From an uncultured Lachnospiraceae bacterium (GTDB lineage Bacteria > Bacillota > Clostridia > Lachnospirales > Lachnospiraceae), in assembly GCA_910579285.1 (NCBI GenBank), contig CAJTTT010000030.1, positions 1 to 37,582 on the forward strand: a stretch of DNA of 37,582 nt, in the 5' to 3' direction. Below are positions 6,821 through 15,482 of the stretch, piece after piece. The stretch's first letter is position 1. Every line of letters starts with the position of its first letter. The notes under the pieces were generated by a model. It had not been told where the DNA came from, made no database searches, and saw only the letters and a program-made list of their open reading frames with translations. The position numbers and the translations under genes are program-made.

Positions 6821-8722
6821 ATGGAAAAACTGGCGTTAAGCGATGAAATTCTGATGCAGGTGGAAAAGCCCGCCCGCTATATCGGCAATGAAGTCAATTC
6901 TGTGATAAAAAATAAAAAGGATGTCTCGGTAAGGTTTGCCATGTGCTTTCCTGATGTCTATGAGATCGGCATGTCCCATCTGGGCATCCAGATTCTGTAC
7001 AGTATGCTGAATGAATGGGGTGACGTGTGGTGCGAGCGTGTCTATTCCCCGTGGGCGGACCTGGATCAGATCATGCGGAGGGAATCCATCCCTCTGTTTT
7101 GCCTGGAATCCCAGGATCCCGTAAAGAACATGGATTTTCTCGGCATTACCATCCAGTATGAAATGTGCTATACCAACATTTTACAGATATTGGATCTGTC
7201 ACAGATTCCGCTTCTGGCCAAAGACCGCGGGGAAGATATGCCCATCGTGATTGGGGGCGGCCCCTGCGTTTATAATCCAGAGCCTATTGCGGATTTCTTT
7301 GACCTGTTCTATATCGGCGAAGGAGAAACGCAGTACCGTCCCCTGCTGGACTGGTATATAGAAAACAGGCGTGCCGGCGGTACGCGGGAGGATTTTCTGC
7401 ACGGCGCGGCAAAAATTCCCGGGATCTATGTGCCCCGGTTTTATGAGGAGCAATACAAGGAAGACGGCACCATTGCCGGACGTCGGAAAAAATACGATGA
7501 CATTCCCAACCAGATTCTCAAAGAAGTGGTGACGGATATGACGGAAGCGCATTATCCATTAAAGCCTGTTGTGCCCTTTATCAAGGTGACCCAGGACCGG
7601 GTCGTACTGGAAATCCAGAGGGGCTGTATCCGCGGCTGCCGGTTCTGTCAGGCAGGCCAGATTTACCGGCCCGTCCGCGAGCGGGATGTGGACAGGCTGA
7701 AAGAATACGCGGTAGCGATGTTAAAAAACTCAGGGCACGAGGAAATTTCCTTAAGTTCCTTAAGCTCCAGCGATTACTCCCGCCTGGATGAACTGCTGGA
7801 CTTTCTGATCGAAGAGTGTGGACAAAAGCACATCAATATCTCGCTGCCATCCCTGCGGATTGACGCCTTTTCGCTGGACGTGATGAGCAAGGTGCAGGAC
7901 GTGAAGAAGAGCAGCCTGACCTTTGCGCCGGAAGCTGGCAGCCAGCGGCTCCGTGACGTGATCAACAAGGGATTGACCGAAGAAGTCATTCTAAAAGGCG
8001 CGACGCTGGCCTTCGAAGGCGGCTGGACGCGGGTAAAACTTTACTTTATGCTCGGCCTTCCCACGGAGACGGAGGAAGATATCCTTGGAATCGGAGATCT
8101 GTCTAACAAGATTGCCGCCGCCTTTTTTGAAGCGGTGCCAAAAGACAGACGGGTGAACGGCAAAGTGCAGATTGTCACAAGCACTTCCTTCTTCATTCCC
8201 AAACCGTTTACCCCGTTCCAGTGGGCGCCCATGTGCACAAAGGAGGAATTTCTGGACAAAGCCCATCTGACGAAAAAAGGCATTATGAGCCAGCTAAACC
8301 AGAAGAGCATCAAATATAACTGGCATGAGGCGGATGTGAGCGTGCTAGAGGGCGTGCTTGCCAGAGGAGACCGCCGGGTGGCGCAGATTATCAGAAAAGC
8401 CTATGAAAAGGGCTGTATGTTTGACGCATGGAGCGAATACTTCCACAATGAGCGGTGGATGGAAAGCTTTGAGGAATGCGGGCTGGATATCGGTTTCTAC
8501 ACCACGAGAGAGCGGGCGGATGACGAGATCTTCCCGTGGGATTTCATTGACTGCGGCGTGACGAGGGAGTTTTTGCTGCGGGAGTGGAAAAAGGCCAGAA
8601 GCCAGACCGTATCTCCCAACTGTAAGGCACAATGTCAGGGCTGCGGAGCCAGCCGGTTCGGCGCAGGAATCTGTCACGAAAGCAGAACGCCGGGTTTGGA
8701 CAATCCTTCGAAAAACGGATAA
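6821..8722 (+). CDS. TIGR03960-type radical SAM protein with a B12-binding-like N-terminus
   Basis: The 633-residue protein has an N-terminal B12-binding-like Rossmann region (about residues 40-230, with CFPDVYEIGMSHLG and VIGGGPCVYNPEPIADFFD). A radical SAM domain follows, whose cluster motif CIRGCRFC is at residues 269-276. The C-terminal tail has a second Cys group (CKAQCQGCGA and a later GAGIC) that could bind metal. Proteins of this family typically lie next to a DUF2344 protein and an RNase E/G near rplU, as here. The reaction is not established; an RNA or ribosomal modification is plausible but is inference. The AAAGGA site upstream of ATG 6821 and the family-like start support the coordinates. 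Confidence 0.88.
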   Translation: MEKLALSDEILMQVEKPARYIGNEVNSVIKNKKDVSVRFAMCFPDVYEIGMSHLGIQILYSMLNEWGDVWCERVYSPWADLDQIMRRESIPLFCLESQDPVKNMDFLGITIQYEMCYTNILQILDLSQIPLLAKDRGEDMPIVIGGGPCVYNPEPIADFFDLFYIGEGETQYRPLLDWYIENRRAGGTREDFLHGAAKIPGIYVPRFYEEQYKEDGTIAGRRKKYDDIPNQILKEVVTDMTEAHYPLKPVVPFIKVTQDRVVLEIQRGCIRGCRFCQAGQIYRPVRERDVDRLKEYAVAMLKNSGHEEISLSSLSSSDYSRLDELLDFLIEECGQKHINISLPSLRIDAFSLDVMSKVQDVKKSSLTFAPEAGSQRLRDVINKGLTEEVILKGATLAFEGGWTRVKLYFMLGLPTETEEDILGIGDLSNKIAAAFFEAVPKDRRVNGKVQIVTSTSFFIPKPFTPFQWAPMCTKEEFLDKAHLTKKGIMSQLNQKSIKYNWHEADVSVLEGVLARGDRRVAQIIRKAYEKGCMFDAWSEYFHNERWMESFEECGLDIGFYTTRERADDEIFPWDFIDCGVTREFLLREWKKARSQTVSPNCKAQCQGCGASRFGAGICHESRTPGLDNPSKNG

Positions 8723-8757
8723 ATGAGAAGATTTTACAATATTTTGAGGTATCTTAC

Positions 8758-9456
8758 ATGAAAGTCAGAATCAAATTTGCCAAGTACGGCACCATGAAAT
8801 TTATCGGCCACCTGGACATGATGCGCTTTTTTCAGAAAGCGGTCAGAAGAGCGGAGATTGACGTGAAATACTCGGAAGGGTTCAGTCCCCACCAGATTAT
8901 GTCTTTTGCCGCGCCCCTCGGCGTGGGTATCGAAAGCAGGGGCGAATATATGGATCTGGAAGTTTTGTCCATGTCTTCCGAAGAAGATATGAAGGACGCG
9001 CTGAACCGGGTCATGGTGAATGGAGTAGAAGTGCTTTCCGTAAGCGTTCTGCCGGATCAGGCGAAAAATGCGATGGCAAGCGTTGCGGCGGCTTCCTACC
9101 GACTGCAGATGAAAGAAGGGGATTTTCCCATTGACGGCCTTGCGGAGAAATTGCAGCAGTTTTACGCGCAGGAACACATTCCTTTCACAAAAGAGACGAA
9201 AAAGAGTGTGATCGAACTGGATTTGAAACAGGGGATCTATGAGATCAGTGCAGAGAAAGACAATGCGATCCACATGCTCGTAAACGCCAGCAGCAGCGGC
9301 AACATCAAACCCACCGTGGTCTTCGAAAAGTTCTGCGATTTTGCAGGCTGCGAGATACCAGCCTCCGCCATTCAGGTGACGCGGCTGGAGACGTACAGGG
9401 ATCTTGCCGGGGCGGCGGCAGAGCATCGGTTTGTTCCCCTCGGGGAGACCGGGTAA
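8758..9456 (+). CDS. TIGR03936/DUF2344 family protein, partner of the radical SAM protein
   Basis: The 232-residue protein starts MKVRIKFAKYGTMKFIGHLDMMR, the typical opening of DUF2344 proteins. It continues with the conserved SEGFSPHQIMSFAAPLGVG. In many Firmicutes the domain is fused to, or encoded directly after, the TIGR03960 radical SAM protein. Here the genes are separate, 35 bases apart. The open frame extends upstream to 8632 inside the previous gene, but GAGGT (8746-8750) placed 7 bases before ATG 8758 marks the real start. Its molecular function is unknown; its constant pairing suggests it acts in the same process as the radical SAM enzyme. Confidence 0.88.
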   Translation: MKVRIKFAKYGTMKFIGHLDMMRFFQKAVRRAEIDVKYSEGFSPHQIMSFAAPLGVGIESRGEYMDLEVLSMSSEEDMKDALNRVMVNGVEVLSVSVLPDQAKNAMASVAAASYRLQMKEGDFPIDGLAEKLQQFYAQEHIPFTKETKKSVIELDLKQGIYEISAEKDNAIHMLVNASSSGNIKPTVVFEKFCDFAGCEIPASAIQVTRLETYRDLAGAAAEHRFVPLGETG

Positions 9457-9469
9457 CTGCATGGCCTGC

Positions 9470-9497
9470 TTGCATTCCCACCATTGTATGCTATACT
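9470..9497 (+). promoter_or_regulatory. Promoter before the RNase E/G gene
   Basis: TTGCAT (9470-9475) and TATACT (9492-9497) are separated by 16 bases, 30 bases before ATG 9528. This suggests the RNase gene can be transcribed apart from the two genes upstream. Confidence 0.5.
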
Positions 9498-9527
9498 GAG
9501 AACAGGTTTGGAAGGGACGGATCATCC

Positions 9528-10724
9528 ATGACAACGCACAAAGGGAAAATTCTGATTATCAGACAGGACAACAGGCTGCTGGCCATACTGCTTCGCGACA
9601 ACCAGATTCTGTCCGCACGGGTACTGAAACCGACTGAGTTTGCGGTCGGTAATATTTATGTGGCCAAAATACAGAGTATTTCTGAAAATATAGGAGCCGC
9701 CTTCCTTGATCTGGGAGGCGGCTATCTCACTTTTCTGCCGCTTGCGGATGCATCCCATGCCATTTTGACAAACAGAACCAACGACGGCTGTCTCAAAGTC
9801 GGGGACGAACTGCCGGTCCAGATTGTGAAAGATCCTATAAAGAACAAGCTTGCAGGCGTAACCACCAAGCTGTCCCTGTCCGGCCAGTATGCGGTAGTAG
9901 GGATAAAACCGAAGAGACGGAAGGACGGCGTACAGGTTTCCTCCAAGCTGGACGCCGCGAAGCAGGAGCATTTCCGGGGTATAGAGGAACTGGAACAGAT
10001 ATCCCGGCGTTTCCGTCTGATTGTGCGGACCAATGCCGGAACCCTCGATCAGGAAGATGCGCTTCTGGAGGAAGCCAGGTCTTTAGCGGACACGCTCACG
10101 CATATTCTGTCGGTCGCGTCCTTCCGCACCTGTTACAGCTGCCTGCACCGAGGCAGACCCGATTATTTCTCTTTTGTGGAAAACACCTACCGCAGCGAGT
10201 ATGATGAAGTTGTCACCGATCTGCCGGAAGTCTATAATATCCTGTCAGAAACATGCCGGGAGGCGGGCATTCCCCTGCGTCTCTATGAAGATGACCTTCT
10301 GCCTCTTTATAAGCTGTATTCAGTGGAACAGCGCCTGCTGGAGCTTACCGGCAGGAAGGTGTGGCTGAAATCCGGCGGCTATCTTGTCATAGAACCGACG
10401 GAAGCTCTGGTTTCCATTGATGTCAACACGGGAAAATGCGAGAACGGGAAGGATCGGGAGGAAACCTTTTACCGCATCAACAGAGAGGCTGCGGAAATGA
10501 TTGCCCTGCATCTGCGTGCAAGAAACCTTTCCGGGATCATTCTTGTGGATTTTATTAATCTGAAAAGCAGGGAGCGCGAACAGTCGCTTCTGGAATATAT
10601 GCGATGCCTATTAAAGCAGGATCCCATACCCGCGAGAGCCTTGGATATGACCGCGCTCGGACTGATGGAACTGACCAGAAAAAAAGTGGCTCCCAGCCTT
10701 GCAGAGCAGATGCGAACCCCATAG
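9528..10724 (+). CDS. Ribonuclease E/G family endoribonuclease
   Basis: RNase E/G enzymes cut single-stranded RNA during rRNA maturation and mRNA decay. The 398-residue protein has an N-terminal S1 domain (about residues 36-118, GNIYVAKIQSISENIGAAFLDLG). The catalytic magnesium-binding aspartates are visible as SIDVNTG (D298) and ILVDFINL (D341). A sensor-like segment with TRKK follows near residue 373. It stops at the point where E. coli RNase G carries the zinc-link CPxC cysteines and the small domain, so the tetramerisation element is absent. The location upstream of lspA and rplU and downstream of the radical SAM/DUF2344 pair is typical. It is closer to RNase G than to RNase E because it has no long C-terminal scaffold. 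Confidence 0.9.
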   Translation: MTTHKGKILIIRQDNRLLAILLRDNQILSARVLKPTEFAVGNIYVAKIQSISENIGAAFLDLGGGYLTFLPLADASHAILTNRTNDGCLKVGDELPVQIVKDPIKNKLAGVTTKLSLSGQYAVVGIKPKRRKDGVQVSSKLDAAKQEHFRGIEELEQISRRFRLIVRTNAGTLDQEDALLEEARSLADTLTHILSVASFRTCYSCLHRGRPDYFSFVENTYRSEYDEVVTDLPEVYNILSETCREAGIPLRLYEDDLLPLYKLYSVEQRLLELTGRKVWLKSGGYLVIEPTEALVSIDVNTGKCENGKDREETFYRINREAAEMIALHLRARNLSGIILVDFINLKSREREQSLLEYMRCLLKQDPIPARALDMTALGLMELTRKKVAPSLAEQMRTP

Positions 10725-10801
10725 ACGGCTTGTGAAGCAGTTTCCCTGCACTGATAGAACAGGAACCGACGATACATCCACAGAAAGGAAATTTGGCTGC
10801 C

Positions 10802-11359
10802 ATGAAACTTTTACATATGGAGAAAGTGAAGGACGGAAAATATCTGAAAAACTATGAGCTGACCTACTGCAATAAGGCCGGACGTGAGAAGAAATATGAG
10901 ATTGTCAGCCGCCATGAGATTCCAGGCCCGGAAGCCATCGGACAGCGGGTCAGCGGCGTCTCCATCGTGGCTTTCCACGAAGGAAAAATGCTGCTTTTGC
11001 GGGAATTTCGTATGGGTGTCAACCGATTTGTCTATAATCTCTGTGCAGGAATGATCAACGAAGGGGAATCCTTGGAAGAGTGCATTCAGCGGGAACTGTA
11101 CGAGGAGACCGGGCTTGGTGTGAAAAAAATCCACAGCATTCTGCCTCCCTCTTTTGCCGCGGTCGCTTTCTCCGATGTAAAAACGCAGATCGCTTTTGTG
11201 GATGCGGAGGGGAATTTCGAGGATCACACCTCGGAAAACGAACAGATTACCGCAGATTTTTATACGAAGGAAGAAGTGAAAGAGCTTTTGGAGACGGAAG
11301 AGTTCAGTTCCCGCGCCCAGATTGCCGCTTTCGTTTTTGCAGGGAATCCTTCATTTTAA
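10802..11359 (+). CDS. NUDIX hydrolase, ADP-ribose pyrophosphatase-like
   Basis: The 185-residue protein carries a complete NUDIX box at residues 83-105: the Gly, the Glu six positions later, then REL-x-EE-x-G (read as GMINEGE and RELYEETGL). The preceding LLLREFRMGVNRFVYNL resembles the substrate-binding strand of ADP-ribose/ADP-sugar pyrophosphatases, so a nucleoside-diphosphate sugar substrate is likely but not proven. ATG 10802 has GAAAGGAA about 11 bases upstream; a TTG at 10793 would be too close to it. The gene follows the RNase by about 75 bases on the same strand. Confidence 0.88.
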   Translation: MKLLHMEKVKDGKYLKNYELTYCNKAGREKKYEIVSRHEIPGPEAIGQRVSGVSIVAFHEGKMLLLREFRMGVNRFVYNLCAGMINEGESLEECIQRELYEETGLGVKKIHSILPPSFAAVAFSDVKTQIAFVDAEGNFEDHTSENEQITADFYTKEEVKELLETEEFSSRAQIAAFVFAGNPSF

Positions 11360-11371
11360 AACGAATTTATA

Positions 11372-11392
11372 ATTTGACCAAATTAGTCAAAT
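11372..11392. promoter_or_regulatory. Inverted repeat upstream of lspA, possible operator
   Basis: ATTTGAC (11372-11378) and GTCAAAT (11386-11392) are exact inverted arms around 7 bases, in the 82-bp gap between the NUDIX gene and lspA. The size and symmetry suit a dimeric regulator such as a MarR-type protein. There is no T-run, so it is not a terminator. Confidence 0.3.
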
Positions 11393-11441
11393 ATTTGAAA
11401 AACCGTTATATTACGGCAGAAAGGAAGACCTTGGTTTAACT

Positions 11442-11957
11442 ATGAAAATACAGAAACAACATCTTTTCTTGTCCATTTTTGCATTATGCAGCCTGCTTCT
11501 TGCAGATCAGTACACGAAACTGCTTGCCATTACCCATCTGAAAGGGCAGCCCTCCTTTGTGATCATCAACCGTGTGCTGGAATTTTCCTATCTGGAAAAC
11601 ACAGGAGCGGCCTTCAGCTCCTTCCGGGGCAGACAGCCTCTGCTGATCGGTCTGACAACCCTGGTCATCCTGCTGCTGATCTGGAAATATCTGACCCTGC
11701 CCGGAGGGAAGCGGTTTTTCCCGATGCGGTTGTGTATGCTGTTTATCTTAAGCGGCGCAGTTGGAAATCTGATCGACCGGGTAAACCGGAACTATGTGGT
11801 GGACTTCATCTATTTTGTGCCCATCGACTTTCCGAAGTTCAATGTGGCGGATATTTACATTACCGTCGGCGTAGCCGTGCTGGCATTTCTTCTCTTTTTC
11901 CACTACAGCGATGAGGATATGGAGACGCTTTTGTCTGTCCGTATGCGGCAAAATTAA
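11442..11957 (+). CDS. lspA: Lipoprotein signal peptidase LspA
   Basis: LspA (signal peptidase II) is a membrane aspartyl protease that removes the signal peptide from diacylated prolipoproteins. The 171-residue protein has four hydrophobic segments. Catalytic aspartates are visible in GNLIDR (D112) and NVADIY (D137), with the family stretch LENTGAAFS near residue 51. The length is normal. The ribosome site AGAAAGGAAGA lies upstream of ATG 11442. It is followed by a gap of about 120 bases before the kinase gene. Confidence 0.96.
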   Translation: MKIQKQHLFLSIFALCSLLLADQYTKLLAITHLKGQPSFVIINRVLEFSYLENTGAAFSSFRGRQPLLIGLTTLVILLLIWKYLTLPGGKRFFPMRLCMLFILSGAVGNLIDRVNRNYVVDFIYFVPIDFPKFNVADIYITVGVAVLAFLLFFHYSDEDMETLLSVRMRQN

Positions 11958-11981
11958 ACTTTCTGTCACAGCTTTGTACCG

Positions 11982-11999
11982 CTTTCTGTAGACAGAAAG
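11982..11999. repeat. Perfect short hairpin in the lspA-kinase gap
   Basis: CTTTCTGT (11982-11989) and ACAGAAAG (11992-11999) are exact inverted arms around AG. A second CTTTCTGT lies at 11959-11966 and could pair with the same right arm. No T-run follows, so termination is unlikely; an operator or mRNA switch is possible. Confidence 0.4.
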
Positions 12000-12075
12000 A
12001 GCGTTACTTGATATGATAATTACGGCTCTGCTGCTGTAAGAGTACATAATATATGTTGCGTGGTGATATCAAATT

Positions 12076-14928
12076 ATGGATACCATTTTTGTTGGACTGA
12101 GTATTTTAGGCATCGGCGTGATTGTGCTTGCACTGTTTCTTCTGCTGCAGGGGGACGGCTCCAGAGATCAGAAGCTGATGCAGTATTTTCTGATGGGCGC
12201 CCTGATACAGAACGCAGGATATTTGCTGGAACTGACGGCGCCTTCTTTGGATGCAGCTCTGGTGGCTGTAAAAATACAGTATATAGGGTCATTGACTATA
12301 CCAGTCAGTTATTGTCATTTCATGTTCAGTTATTGTTTTGAGAAAGCCCCTTCAAAAATCTTATCCGTTCTCAAGATAATTGATGTCTTTATTCTGGGGC
12401 TTGTCTTTACCTGTGAAAGACATTCTCTCTTTTACCGAAGCATAGACTGGCTGCAGACGGCACACGGCCATTCCTATCTGAGTCTTACATACGGTCCCGG
12501 CTACTGGATGTTTATGCTGTGCGCCCTGATCATTCCCTATGCGTTTACCCTGTTTGCCCTGATCCATGTCTGTATCAAAAAGCCGGATTACGCGGCGGAC
12601 AGAAAGTATCTGCTCATACTTGCCCTTTCCTTTGTTCCCGTGATCGTACTGTGTTCTTATGTCCTGAAGCTGACTACGGTGTATGATCCAACCCCTGCTG
12701 TGCTTGGACTTATTTTGTCAAGCGTCGTCATTCTGATCTGGAGCAGAAAGGTATACGACTTCAGCAGTCTGGCCTCCGGCATTTTGCTTGATACGCTCAA
12801 CGACGGCGTCATTGCGATAGATGAACATAAACGGATTGTCAGCTATAATCCAGCTGCTTCGGCCATTTTCCATGATTTGGATGCGCATGCCATCGGAAAC
12901 CATATCGAAGAGCTGGAAGGTTTTCCGCGGGATATTCTCGATGACAATGCGCGGGAGGAGTTCTGTTTAAACGACTGCTTCTATCAAGGGCATGTACAGC
13001 AGATCCCGGATAAGTATGGTGGAAAAAAAGGCTATGTCATTCTGATTCTTGATGTGACGGAAACAAGAAACTACATTGAGGAGATCAAACAGGTCAGAGA
13101 ACAGGCGGAACAAGCCAACCTTGCCAAAAGCGCATTTCTCGCCAATATGTCCCATGAGATCCGCACCCCAATGAACGCCATTGTGGGCTTGAGCGATATT
13201 ATTATGGAGGAGAGCAGAGGCCGGAGAGTATACGGCTATGCCTGCGACATCAAATCCTCCTCCAGAAACCTTCTGGCGCTGATCAACGACATTCTTGACC
13301 TGTCCAAGGTGGAAGCCGGAAAGATGAATCTGGTATTAGGAAAATATCATCTGAAAACGCTTGTCAATGAAGTGTTGAACATGATGGACATTGTCGCTTC
13401 CCGGCACGGGCTTATGCTGATGAGCGAGTATGACATGTCTATTCCCTGCGGCTATCTCGGTGATGAGGGCCGCATCAAACAGATTCTGATCAATCTTTTG
13501 AATAACGCCCTGAAATTCACGAAGCAGGGGCATGTAAAAATTTACGTTGCAGGAAAACCGGGAGAAGCGCCGGATACAGAGCGCCTTATTTTCCGTGTGG
13601 AGGATACCGGCTGCGGCATCAAGGAAGAGGATATCGGGAAAATATTTGAAAATTTCAGGCAGCTTGATTCCCGGCAGACCAGAAGTGTGGAAGGAACAGG
13701 GCTTGGCCTGTCCATCACCAAACGCCTGGCCGAGATGATGGACGGTTCCATACAGGTAGAGAGCGTGTACGGTGAAGGCTCCACCTTCACTCTGGAAATT
13801 TTGCAGAAAATCGTGGACAGCAGGCCCCTGTCTGAGGTCCCGGAAGTGGAAGTGCCTAAAGAAAAGGCGCTGGAACCCTTTGTGGCAAGGAACTGTAAAG
13901 TATTGGTCGTTGATGACAACGTAATCAACAGAAGAGTTGCCAAATCCCTTCTGCGCACCTATGATCTGGAAATAACCGAGGCGGAAAGCGGCGCGGAGGC
14001 GATACAGCGCGTGGAGGAAACGCTGTTTGACATTATTTTCATGGATCATATGATGCCCGGTATGGACGGTATAGAAGCGGTACAGCATATCCGAAGCGAG
14101 TGCGGGGAACACGGGACCCTGCCGGTAATCATCGCGCTGACCGCCAACGCTATGGAGGGCGTGCGTGAGACGTTCCTTGCAAGCGGTTTCCAGGATTTCC
14201 TGACCAAGCCCATTGACAGAAGGACATTGCATATGGCGCTCTTAAAATGGATTCCGAAAGAGAAACAGTCGAAAGATATCTGGATCGAGAAACTGCAGTC
14301 AAGCAGAGACAACTTGCTGAAGTTCCAGGAAATTATCATCGAGGGGATTGACACCGACGTAGTGGCGGAACATTCTTCTGCCAGCATTGAGGAGTACAAC
14401 GAGCTTTTAACCCTGTATTGTCTGGACGGCAAACGAAAGCTTTCCGTTCTGCGCGGGCTTTTGGATGAAAAGGATTATCAGTCCTACGGCATAGAAGTGC
14501 ATGCTCTGAAGAGCGCTTCCGCAAATGTGGGAGCCATGCATATTTCCAACAGGGCCAGAGAACTGGAGAAAGCCGTCAAAAGAGAAGATTTTACCTTTGT
14601 TGACAGTCATGCCGACAGGCTTTTACAGGAATATGAAGAACAGCTGCTGCACATTCAAAAGTATCTGGACGACAGGCAAAAGAACGGGGATGCAAAAGTA
14701 AAAGAAGCGGAGCTGGAAAAAGAAGAACTGCTCGAGCAAATTAAATCAGCCCTGAGCGATCTGGAAAATTTTCAGTCCAAAGACTGTGCGCGTAAGGTAG
14801 AAGAAATTCTGGAGTACCGGCTGGATGAACGCACGGAATCGGCGCTTGAGAAAATACGGGAACAGCTGAAACTGTATGAGGACGATGCGGCAGAGCAGAT
14901 GCTGCATGAGTTAATAGAACAAATGTAA
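12076..14928 (+). CDS. Hybrid sensor histidine kinase with 7-TM sensor, receiver and Hpt
   Basis: The 950-residue protein has, in order, an N-terminal region of about seven membrane helices (residues 1-225, like the histidine kinase 7TM sensor), a PAS-like segment (about 235-330), and a HisKA dimerisation domain with the phospho-acceptor in NMSHEIRTPMNA (H360). The ATPase domain follows, with NLLNNALKFT, DTGCGIKEED and GTGLGLS. A receiver has its phospho-Asp in IFMDHMMPGMDG (D657). An Hpt-like domain has HALKSASANVG (H809), and a charged helical tail occupies about residues 860-950. This is a full phosphorelay in one chain. The single-domain receiver encoded 15 bases downstream is a likely output partner. 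The ligand is unknown. Confidence 0.92.
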   Translation: MDTIFVGLSILGIGVIVLALFLLLQGDGSRDQKLMQYFLMGALIQNAGYLLELTAPSLDAALVAVKIQYIGSLTIPVSYCHFMFSYCFEKAPSKILSVLKIIDVFILGLVFTCERHSLFYRSIDWLQTAHGHSYLSLTYGPGYWMFMLCALIIPYAFTLFALIHVCIKKPDYAADRKYLLILALSFVPVIVLCSYVLKLTTVYDPTPAVLGLILSSVVILIWSRKVYDFSSLASGILLDTLNDGVIAIDEHKRIVSYNPAASAIFHDLDAHAIGNHIEELEGFPRDILDDNAREEFCLNDCFYQGHVQQIPDKYGGKKGYVILILDVTETRNYIEEIKQVREQAEQANLAKSAFLANMSHEIRTPMNAIVGLSDIIMEESRGRRVYGYACDIKSSSRNLLALINDILDLSKVEAGKMNLVLGKYHLKTLVNEVLNMMDIVASRHGLMLMSEYDMSIPCGYLGDEGRIKQILINLLNNALKFTKQGHVKIYVAGKPGEAPDTERLIFRVEDTGCGIKEEDIGKIFENFRQLDSRQTRSVEGTGLGLSITKRLAEMMDGSIQVESVYGEGSTFTLEILQKIVDSRPLSEVPEVEVPKEKALEPFVARNCKVLVVDDNVINRRVAKSLLRTYDLEITEAESGAEAIQRVEETLFDIIFMDHMMPGMDGIEAVQHIRSECGEHGTLPVIIALTANAMEGVRETFLASGFQDFLTKPIDRRTLHMALLKWIPKEKQSKDIWIEKLQSSRDNLLKFQEIIIEGIDTDVVAEHSSASIEEYNELLTLYCLDGKRKLSVLRGLLDEKDYQSYGIEVHALKSASANVGAMHISNRARELEKAVKREDFTFVDSHADRLLQEYEEQLLHIQKYLDDRQKNGDAKVKEAELEKEELLEQIKSALSDLENFQSKDCARKVEEILEYRLDERTESALEKIREQLKLYEDDAAEQMLHELIEQM

Positions 14929-14943
14929 AGGGAGGTTTTAGAA

Positions 14944-15345
14944 GTGGAAAGTAGTAAGCTGACAATACTTGCTGTGGATGACAACAGCATCAGCCTGGCA
15001 ACCATCGAGCAGGAGCTGAAAGGAACATATGAGATCGTTCCCTTAAATTCCGGCGTGCGCGCGCTGCAGTACCTGAAACAGAAGACAGCGCCCGATCTGA
15101 TTTTGTTAGACATTCAGATGGCTCCTAAAAACGGGATAGAGACACTGCGTGAGATTCGCGAAATGGAGAAGTGCCAGGGGATTCCTGTGATCATGCTCAC
15201 GTCTCAGAACGAAAAACAGACCATTGTGGAGAGCTCCCGGCTCGGCATCAACGACTATGTGCTCAAACCTTTTAAATCCCAGGACTTACATGACAGAATT
15301 GCAAGAGTTCTGAAAGAAGAAATGGATAAAATGGAAAACAGATAA
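14944..15345 (+). CDS. Single-domain response regulator (CheY-like)
   Basis: The 133-residue protein is a receiver domain only, with no output domain. The acidic pocket (AVDDN, D12 and D13), the phospho-acceptor (LLDIQM, D56), the switch Thr (MLTSQN, T86) and the conserved Lys (VLKPF, K108) are all present. It starts with GTG at 14944, 8 bases after a strong AGGGAGG (14929-14935). That start lies just after the stop of the hybrid kinase, so the two are translated together and probably signal together. A short charged tail follows the domain. The output is unknown; it may relay phosphate to or from the kinase Hpt domain. Confidence 0.92.
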   Translation: MESSKLTILAVDDNSISLATIEQELKGTYEIVPLNSGVRALQYLKQKTAPDLILLDIQMAPKNGIETLREIREMEKCQGIPVIMLTSQNEKQTIVESSRLGINDYVLKPFKSQDLHDRIARVLKEEMDKMENR

Positions 15346-15353
15346 AATTGGGA

Positions 15354-15382
15354 TTGACAAACTGGCATAAAATGTATATGAT
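15354..15382 (+). promoter_or_regulatory. Strong sigma-A promoter of rplU-prp-rpmA
   Basis: TTGACA (15354-15359) and TATGAT (15377-15382) have a 17-base spacer. It starts 9 bases after the response regulator stop codon and gives a leader of about 95 nt. Confidence 0.85.
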
Positions 15383-15389
15383 TATTGAG

Positions 15390-15474
15390 TGTGCCGCATA
15401 ACGAGGTAGAAGTATGCCCTTTGGGCATCACCACAGTTAGCGAGTAAATGGACATGTGTCCATGAATAGGAGGT
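15390..15474 (+). ncRNA. Ribosomal protein L21 leader (autoregulatory 5' UTR)
   Basis: The untranslated leader has two clear hairpins: ATGCCC/GGGCAT around TTT (15413-15427) and TGGACA/TGTCCA around TG (15449-15462). It ends in AGGAGGT (15468-15474). Its position directly before rplU, its length and its hairpin pair agree with the Firmicute L21 leader, which is thought to bind excess L21. The boundaries are approximate. Confidence 0.6.
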
Positions 15475-15482
15475 GTGCAGAT

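Noticed and set aside
13336..14232. 298-codon minus-strand open frame opposite the histidine kinase
   Set aside because: It lies entirely inside recognisable kinase and receiver domains on the plus strand and has no motif.
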